From Phoenix dactylifera (Eukaryota > Streptophyta > Magnoliopsida > Arecales > Arecaceae), in the NCBI RefSeq assembly GCF_009389715.1, contig NC_052395.1:2604001-2668000 (forward strand): 64,000 nucleotides of DNA. The letters are read 5' to 3'. Within the stretch, counting starts at the first letter, position 1; every line of letters starts with the position of its first letter. The translations under genes were made by a program, and so were the position numbers. Under the pieces are notes generated by a model. That model did not search any database, was not told where the DNA came from, and saw only the letters and a program-made list of their open reading frames with translations. Shown piece by piece: positions 56,721 through 64,000 of this stretch.

Positions 56721-59700
56721 TTATATCTTGTGGATGCTACAGCCAGCATCCTCTGATGCGAAGTTCTCCTTCCAATTCTCAAATTCCGATCCCCCAAAGA
56801 CCACTTGTTTGATCCCTACATAGCTGTCAAAAGAAAGATCATGAATGCCAGTTTATGGTAAATCCCACTAATCGAATAGCATTCAGGAAAATTTATAATT
56901 AACTTTTTTTAAAGTATGCTCAAACAAATGTTAATGCGGCAGAGAACAGCTAGATGAGAAGTTACTCCGAGCTTATGCAGGTCAAGGCATTAATCAGCAC
57001 ATCCAGAAGCAATGGTTCACTAGTACCAATGTCTACCCTGTTAAAATCATAGAAAATATATATCAAACTACAATAGCAGTTCAAAGAACCATTACCAAGC
57101 CTTGAAACAATTGCAGACTGGGCATTCTAAAAGCGAATTGCACACACATTGAGAACAACAGCTAGTGTAACAAAATATGCTACCATATGCGTGCTAAGTT
57201 GTCTTGAATCTCGAGATCACCAATGTTGTAAAAGGTAGTTGGCGTTACATTTGCTCCTTGAATTGCATCATAACTTGGTCTTTTATTATCCAAAGGCGCT
57301 TGTGATAACTGCATAAATCAAATATATAGGTCTAGCCAAAATAATTTTTGAATAAATAGAATGAAGCCAAGTATAAGCTAAAAACATAGATAGAAGTTTG
57401 GCACACCATTCTTGAAAATCTTCCTCCCATCTCATTCCACATAATTAACATCCCTCTAGAATGACCTATTGACTTCATTTTCATCTCAAATAATACATAC
57501 TCTTCATCTTTGATCTAATTACAGTTTAGTGATTGCCTATTATACTAGTCTTAACAACCAATGACACATACTTCTACAAAGTTTTCCATGGTTGATTACC
57601 TGAAACTGAACCAATCTGCTGAATCTTACAACTCCATATCCCCCACCCCCGAAACTAAAAATGCAGGCACCCAAAAAAAATGGAGGATCCACTGAAGCTT
57701 ATAGGTAATAAATTGCTACAAGAAGTAACAATTATTTTGCCATGATGCCTCAGACTATTGAGGGAACTCCATCGATGAGATCCAAGATCATCAGCTTAAG
57801 GTAAAAAAACACAACTACTGAAATGACACTTTAACTGACTTCACATGCCTTACACATTGTCACAGTGCTGTTCATGAGAACTTGTAAACCCTACAGGTCT
57901 ACAATAAATTTTGGGTTATTACCTGATCTCTTCAACAGCAGAATGAGTCTTGTCACTAATAAGCTACCATACCCATTGGTTATATGAAGAAGAGGAGGAT
58001 CTCATTCTAATAACCAACTATCACAGCAATGGTTTATACTGAAATCAAAATGTGCAGTACATCTGTAATCGGTGTGATAAAATTTAAGTACAACTTATTG
58101 CTCTTTAGACTACTGTTTGTCATTCATCTGCAAATTATTAAAATGCATGCTAGAACCCTTGGGGAAATAAGAGACCCAGAATAAGAGATATAGATTATTT
58201 CCCTAAAACTGGATGTGGTAACTGACAGTGCTGACAGTATTGTCCTAGTTAGTATTAAACTTTGTACCACACATTTTGGGAATCAAACTATTAGCAAGCG
58301 TGGAAAGCAAAGAGTGTAGCAAATTTACCTAGTCTTTGAAAGATATGAACTTTCTATTTCTTTTAATCATACTTGCATGCTAGAGAAATACCTACAGATA
58401 TGCATACACTTATTCCATGGTTAAAAGACCAACCACCAAGGAAACACATTTGAACATTTGACTTGTCATTTTTATTATTTACTTCAGCAAGATGGTAAAA
58501 ATCAATTTTCAAGACTTGGCTTATATGAACTTTCAAGTTGTTCAATAATTCCTGTCTAAACACACACAAGCAATATCATACAACCATGATCATTGTTCTT
58601 ACTTGCATGTTCATAGAATTGCACCCACCAAGGCGCCCAACAATATGCCAAGCTCGAATAGTCTGCACACAAATAAATCAGCTAAATTGGGAAGATTAAT
58701 GAATCTAAAGAAAGTTGGAAAAATTGCACTTACATCACAGATTAGTGACACATCTTTTGGTAATGGAGCATTATAAAATTCGAACCATATATAGGAGTTT
58801 GAAAAACCAAACCTGGCACAAACCAACCAGAACAAACATGTTATCAAAAAGAGTTTAGAATATTAAATTCATTATTGATTAGTAGGAATATGTGAATGGA
58901 AATGTGAAATATCAGTGCATCTGCCATCAAGAAAAAGAAAATTCAATACTAAAGCAAGACAGTCGACTCTAATTGAAAAGCGTCGAGAAAATGAATCTGA
59001 TAAAAAAACGAAATTTTTAAAGTCCCCTTCCCAATCTAGAAAATCAACAAAAATCAGCCCCAAATTTTCAGAATCTTACATCTTTGCTAGCAACTTCAAA
59101 GCGATAATATTTTTCTAAGAAAATAGAATATCCTGGTTGTGTCCTTTACTTGCAGTTAACAGATTTTACTACTCTTTGATCTTCTAAAAGTGATCTCTTA
59201 GCAGCACTCCAGAATTTCTTTTTATCGGTCATGCTTGTTTATAGTTTGTCAATGACATGTTCCGCAAAATGCATGAAAAAACCATGTCAATTTTTCAAAT
59301 TATTGATTTATGAATCAGAATATCCCAAGAGAGGTGGGAATTATTTTCCCTATTTGCAAACATATCATCATCCAAAACCCCTTGTTACATTGCCAGAGTT
59401 CCTTGGTTATGCAATTTAATCCAGGAACGCAACACCGCAACTTTCCCCAAAACCTTTAAAGAGTTCAAACAAAATGTGAAAGGTAAGATTTGATCCAGGC
59501 AACAACATTTGTCTTAGGCATATAAATCACACCCCACAAGAACAAATAAAAGACACAACATTGCTTTACTCAACTGTCTAATAGCTAGAGCATATACCAT
59601 TTTAGCAAAATGGCCGCAAGTATCCAGTCAGGCTCGATTATATTGCAAGAATCGAAATTTTAGATAAATGATTCTGATCGCCACTAGAACCAATTATGCT

Positions 59701-60505
59701 ACAATTTGTATGAGTGCAAAAGCATCGAATCATTGCCCATGCGTACTATGTAAAAAGCAACGGCTTTTCTTTTCTTTTTGAAAAAAAATGATTGAGAAAG
59801 CAAAGAAATTTATTTATCCAAGTTCATCATAAAAGAAGAGAGAAAAAAGAAAACAAAGAACAGATGAGTGACGATTTTACTTGTTGAATGTTACTATCAT
59901 CGGTGCGGCGGACCCAGTTTTGGCTTGCACTATTTTGTTCCTCTTCCTTCTTATCCTCTCTTCCACCTTAAAAAGTTTTTACGTTAATCAAAAAGCAATC
60001 TTGATGAAAACTTAGGAAAGAGAAATGAGGGCAAGAGGATTACTCGAGCCTGGGCCTTCTGGGGGTCATCGAAACAGCTACCAAGTATCTCCGCGATGTC
60101 GGGGTCTCTGTCGTAATCCTTCTCGTCTCTTCTCCCACTATGTACATCCGAATCCGAGAACCCTTTGCCTTCCCCTTCGCCACCTCCCTCATCTCCCCGA
60201 AATCCATCAGAAAATGGGAACACCTCCTTGTCTCCTACTTCACCTCCATCCCCCTGTCCGTCGTCTTCTTCTAATAGTTTAGCTTTGACTTCCTCGAGTT
60301 CTTCTTCGATGGTCTTATCCTGCCTGTCAGCACTGGCTCTGGCGACGAAAGCGGGGTTTTGGGGTTGAATGGAAAGGCGAGGAAGAGAGAGGCGGTGCGA
60401 AGGATGGGGAGGAGACAAGACTATACGAGTATTCCAGTCGAGATTAGAGCCCGGAATAGCAAGGAGATGCGAGGGCGCGTTGGAGTGAAGATGGCGGATA
60501 AGCAT
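56721..60505 (-). CDS. DUF3531 protein, probably plastid-targeted, 7 exons, 328 aa
   Basis: Minus-strand exons are 60505-60044, 59966-59881, 58812-58734, 58662-58603, 57308-57184, 57037-56966 and 56823-56721. They total 987 nt in phase, all with GT-AG borders. Residues 1-55 are rich in Ser, Arg, His and Pro with almost no acids, as in a chloroplast transit peptide. An acidic, Gly-rich linker follows (VKAKLLEEDDGQGDGGE). The conserved part runs from DPDIAEILGSCFDDPQKAQA to the end, with EERIRRKRNKIVQAKTGSAA, FGFSNSYIWFEFYNAPLPKD, GRLGGCNSMNMQLSQAPLDN, ARIWVDIGTSEPLL and QVVFGGSEFENWKEN. This matches the DUF3531 family of plants and cyanobacteria, whose function I cannot state. Its start lies 1.0 kb from the divergent PPR gene. 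Confidence 0.92.
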
Positions 60506-60844
60506 CTTCCCTTCGCTTCTATTCCAGATATGTGCCGATGGATGGCAAATTTTATTATCAACAAATCGGGTTTTGTAAGGGGGTTTTGTAGGGGAAGAGT
60601 TTTACATGTAATTGTTCGGCAAAATAAAATGTCAATATTAGTGCAAATTTTATAAAAACAATTTTAATATATAGATCTTTAATAATTATATCAATTTTTT
60701 TTGACGAGAGCATTCTTAATTTCTCTCTTTATAAATATCTTAAAAAAAGTCTAGAAAGTTAGAAATAAATCACATGCGCATTTTTTTTACTACAATTTTT
60801 AATATGAATACATCAAAAAAATAGTTAAAAAATAGTAAATTTCA

Positions 60845-61090
60845 GAGTGATATAGACAACTCCCCCTCACAAATTCAAAGGGCTCATCTAAAATGTTCAG
60901 CCACATACGAAGCCACCCAATCTGCAACTTTATTAATCTCTCTCTATAGACATTCTTAGTCTAAAAGGTGACATCTTTATTTACCATGGCTCGAATATTT
61001 CGAAATAAAGGATGGCAACTACCACACTATCGTTGTCTTCTGAGATCCGGCCGATCATAATAGTCGAGTCATCCTTGAACGCAAATTAGT
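60845..61090 (-). pseudogene. LINE RNase H relic between the DUF3531 and PPR genes
   Basis: The minus strand reads REINKVADWVASYVAEHF at about 60943-60890. This matches the REANxVADWxAxxxAEH end of plant LINE RNase H domains. Upstream, KDDSTIMIGRISEDND (about 61080-61033) resembles the EGDSxTVIxxI segment. Several stops break the frame, so this is an old fragment. Confidence 0.7.
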
Positions 61091-61527
61091 TAGGCTCTAT
61101 CTCAAAAAAAAAAGAAAATATTCATGCCTTATCCACACCCACATCTCTTAAAGTCCTCTTTAGGTTTAAATAATAAAAAAAATATCTATATATCTAATCT
61201 ATATATTTTATCTGTCTTATCTCTTGTTTTTGAACTTTTATTATTTATTTTTAATCTCAAAATATAGTGCAAGTAATATATAAGAAATATTAATCTTTGA
61301 AAATAGTTGTCGAGTTTAAACTGATGTCGGCACCTCGGTTGCCGACACTTTTTCAATTTTATACCACCCATTTTACATCTAACGCCCTAATAAAAACTTA
61401 GATATTGTATGAGTCCCTCATGTTAACCGCGTTCATCCTCTCGAATCCTTTGCGACAAATAGCAGAAAATAAATCTCCCTCCCCCGCCTTTGCTACGCTC
61501 TCTCCGATGTCCTGAGGCTTTCGGAGC

Positions 61528-63441
61528 TTGGCTTCTTTGATGCGGTCTGGGCTTTCATGTCGATGTAGTCCGTTCTCATCCAATGCCCGCTTATCCCTTC
61601 GCCGTTCTTCCACAGCCCCCCACCACCCTATACTCTCCCTCGTCCCTACCTCCCCTTCGTTTCCCCAACTCCTCCAAGCCCATGCCCAACTCGTCGTTCG
61701 CGGCCTCACCGCCAGCCGCGCCGCCATGGCCCACCTCCTCGCCCATTGCGCCCTCTGTACCTCCGCCCCGCCCCACTACTTCCACGCCATCTACGCTCGC
61801 ATCGACCGCCCCAACGTCTTCGCTGCCAACAACCTCCTTCGCTGCCTCGCCAGGTCCGCCGCCCCTAGCGACAGCCTCCTCTTTTACTCCCGGAGCCGCC
61901 GAGCCGGCGTTCTGACCAATAACTACACGTTTCCTTTCCTTCTCCAAGCATGCAGCAGAACTCCGGTGGTCGCCGAAGGCGCCCAGGTCCACGCCCACGT
62001 CGTCAAGCTTGGTTTTGATGGAGATTTGTACGTTAGGAACGCTTTGATTCACTTCTATAGCTCCTGCTGCGAGATGGATGAATCGGAAAGAGTTTTTAAC
62101 GAGTTTCCGGAGCGGCGGGATGTGGTGTCGTGGAATGCGATGTTAGCAGGGTATGCGAGGACGGGGCGGATCGATGTCGCCGAGGAGTTGTTCGAAGGAA
62201 TGCCGGAGAGGGATGCGATCTCCTGGAGTACTATGATAATGGGTTACGTTCAAGGTGGGATTTTGGAAAAAGGATTGAAGTTGTTTAGGGAAATGGTAGA
62301 CAAGGGAGAGATGGTGAATGAGGCTGCTCTGGTTACGGTTCTGTCCGCATCTGCCCAGTTGGGCTTGCTTGAAAATGGCCAATTTATTCACTCCAACATT
62401 AAAGCACGTAATTTCCCGATCACTCTTGCCGTTGGCACAGCACTGGTAGACATGTATGCGAAATGTGGAAGCATCAAACTCTCGAAACAAGTTTTTGATG
62501 GAATGCCGCAGAGAGATGTCTTTGCTTGGAATGCTATGGTTTGTGGGCTGGCCACGCATGGAATGGGAAAGGAAGCGCTCGAGCTCTTCCAAAGGTTTCT
62601 CAACGAAGGGCTTCGTCCCACAAGTGTGACCTTTGTGGGGGTCTTAAATGCATGCAGCCGTGCTGGTTTGGTCGCTGAAGGCCGTCAATACTTCAAGTCA
62701 ATGATAGAAGATTATGGTATTGAACCGGAGATGGAACACTATGGCTGCATTGTTGATTTGTTAGGACGTGCTGGTCTTGTGTCTGAAGCACTCGAATTGA
62801 TCGAAGGGATGAGTGTCTCACCAGACCCAGTTCTGTGGGGAACATTGCTAGGGGCATGCAAGATACATGGATTGCTAGATTTGGGCATTACAATAGGGAA
62901 TAAATTGGTCGAGCTAGACCCTTCCCATGATGGGCATTATGTTCTTCTGGCTGGCATATATGCCAAAGCAAGGAAATGGGAAGACGTCATTAGGGTTAGG
63001 AGATTAATGTCTAACCGAGGAACTAATAAGGTTGCTGGTTGGAGCCTGATCGAGGCCCACGGAAGTGTTCATAAGTTTGTGGCAGGGGACAGGGAGCACA
63101 AGGATTCTTCGGAGGTTTACATGACACTTGAAATGATTGGAAGGAGGTTGGGTGAGGCTGGTTATATGCCGGATGTTTCGTCTGTCTTGCATGATATTGG
63201 GGATGAGGAAAAGGTGCATGCGATCACGGAGCATAGTGAAAGGTTGGCTATTGCTTTTGGTATGATGGTGGTTGATGCAGATCTTCCAATTCGTATTGTG
63301 AAGAACTTGAGGGTCTGTGGTGATTGTCATGAGTTCAGCAAGATGGTGACAAAGGTATTTGGCAGGGAGATTGTTATGAGAGATGGAAGTAGGTTTCACC
63401 ATTTCAAGGAGGGGAACTGTTCATGTCTTGATTATTGGTAA
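61528..63441 (+). CDS. Pentatricopeptide repeat protein, PLS-DYW class, 637 aa, intronless
   Basis: Sequence-specific RNA-binding protein of chloroplasts or mitochondria. DYW-class members direct C-to-U editing, with the DYW domain acting as the deaminase. Residues 1-45 are Ser/Arg/Pro-rich and probably an organelle presequence. PLS repeats follow, for example DVVSWNAMLAGYARTGRIDV, DAISWSTMIMGYVQGG, ALVDMYAKCGSIKLSKQVF and DVFAWNAMVCGLATHG. The E region has HYVLLAGIYAKARKWEDV. The C terminus has the zinc-binding deaminase motif (H569, E571, C597 and C600 in HSERLA and CGDCH), a second cluster HHFKEGNCSC, and ends exactly in DYW (635-637). The coding sequence is complete. The Met at 61528 is chosen because it gives a usual presequence. 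The RNA target cannot be told from this sequence. Confidence 0.95.
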   Translation: MASLMRSGLSCRCSPFSSNARLSLRRSSTAPHHPILSLVPTSPSFPQLLQAHAQLVVRGLTASRAAMAHLLAHCALCTSAPPHYFHAIYARIDRPNVFAANNLLRCLARSAAPSDSLLFYSRSRRAGVLTNNYTFPFLLQACSRTPVVAEGAQVHAHVVKLGFDGDLYVRNALIHFYSSCCEMDESERVFNEFPERRDVVSWNAMLAGYARTGRIDVAEELFEGMPERDAISWSTMIMGYVQGGILEKGLKLFREMVDKGEMVNEAALVTVLSASAQLGLLENGQFIHSNIKARNFPITLAVGTALVDMYAKCGSIKLSKQVFDGMPQRDVFAWNAMVCGLATHGMGKEALELFQRFLNEGLRPTSVTFVGVLNACSRAGLVAEGRQYFKSMIEDYGIEPEMEHYGCIVDLLGRAGLVSEALELIEGMSVSPDPVLWGTLLGACKIHGLLDLGITIGNKLVELDPSHDGHYVLLAGIYAKARKWEDVIRVRRLMSNRGTNKVAGWSLIEAHGSVHKFVAGDREHKDSSEVYMTLEMIGRRLGEAGYMPDVSSVLHDIGDEEKVHAITEHSERLAIAFGMMVVDADLPIRIVKNLRVCGDCHEFSKMVTKVFGREIVMRDGSRFHHFKEGNCSCLDYW

Positions 63442-64000
63442 GGAATTGATATGATCATTTAGTCAATGATGGACTGAAACTGATGGTTTGGAAGCATTTT
63501 GCTCTTGGTGGGAAAAATGAGCAGTAATTAGTTGGTCTCATGCATTGAGGTGGCGGTGCTAATAGATCATTGTCAATTGTCATTGTTCTACAACATCGTA
63601 ATAGAAGTGGCACTGCTCCCTTTGCCTTTATGTCAGAACAGCTTGTTTTGCTATTAAGAAGGTTTTAAAGGGTAGCTGTTGGATAATTCAACTGCAAACT
63701 AAGTCACATGCTATCTCGGCAGTGCAACTGTAGATGCAACATATCCATAACTGGTGCAATAGGTTTCAAAAGGTGCAGTAAACTTAGTGCAACACCTCAA
63801 TTAGAAAGTTGCAAAAGATGCTCGTGCTTTCTGCCACAGGCATCTTTCTTTTTATTTAATTGTGCTATGATCTGCTATATTGTTCTCATTGTTGCTCACT
63901 GTTGTTCTATGGCATGGTTTTCAGGTCCAGTACATAACCACTCGTTGCTGCAGCATCTATCCTTGAGTCATTTGACATGCATTGAGACTTCCTAGTGGTG
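63442..64000 (+). other. PPR 3' UTR and downstream DNA
   Basis: No further gene is visible before the window ends. The frame at 63708-63995 has no recognisable domain. Confidence 0.5.

Noticed and set aside
61591..62592. Long minus-strand frames (153 and 149 codons) opposite the PPR gene
   Set aside because: They are antisense shadows of a GC-rich, intronless coding sequence.

Overview
The window is nuclear DNA from a flowering plant. The genes have many introns and plant-type products (a Rab GTPase, an RNA cytidine acetyltransferase, a plant anoctamin, a plastid DUF3531 protein and a DYW pentatricopeptide protein). Between and inside them lie plant transposons: Ty3/gypsy, LINE, tRNA-derived SINE, hAT-like MITEs and a Helitron. 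The style of the introns and repeats suggests a monocot, possibly a palm, but the sequence alone does not prove this. All exon joins were made by hand from codon phase, GT-AG (or GC-AG) borders and family similarity, so single-base errors are possible.

Layout. 1351-7295 (minus): an 8-exon RABD2/Rab1-type GTPase, 202 aa. 8278-12441: a decayed Ty3/gypsy element of Tat/Ogre type with two LTRs, broken gag and most of pol deleted. It is followed by unresolved retroelement-like DNA and a third, partial LTR ending at 14406. 15576-16580: an AT-rich element with inverted ends. 16765-39390 (plus): a 26-exon NAT10/Kre33-type RNA cytidine acetyltransferase, 1030 aa, with telo-boxes in its promoter and heavily invaded introns. 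40309-40713: a SINE with a matching target duplication. 41584-41859 (plus): a one-exon gene for a 91-aa protein of unknown function behind a tandemly duplicated promoter. 43018-53256 (minus): a 15-exon anoctamin-like (TMEM16) gene, 652 aa, with one GC-AG intron, and with a Helitron nested in another element in intron 1. 56721-60505 (minus): a 7-exon DUF3531 protein, 328 aa, probably plastid-targeted. 61528-63441 (plus): a one-exon DYW-type PPR protein, 637 aa. It is divergent from the DUF3531 gene across about 1 kb that holds a LINE relic.

The genes are independent nuclear housekeeping or organelle-biogenesis genes, and nothing suggests an operon or biosynthetic cluster. The most notable material is non-coding. 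NAT10 intron 18 holds a three-deep nest (MITE, then hAT-like element, then LINE) within a row of related inverted-repeat elements set in TACATA microsatellite. NAT10 intron 15 has a 72-bp-arm hairpin. The anoctamin exon 1 splice donor lies at the edge of a tandem repeat. I found no CRISPR array, rRNA gene, intact tRNA gene or prokaryote-type system.
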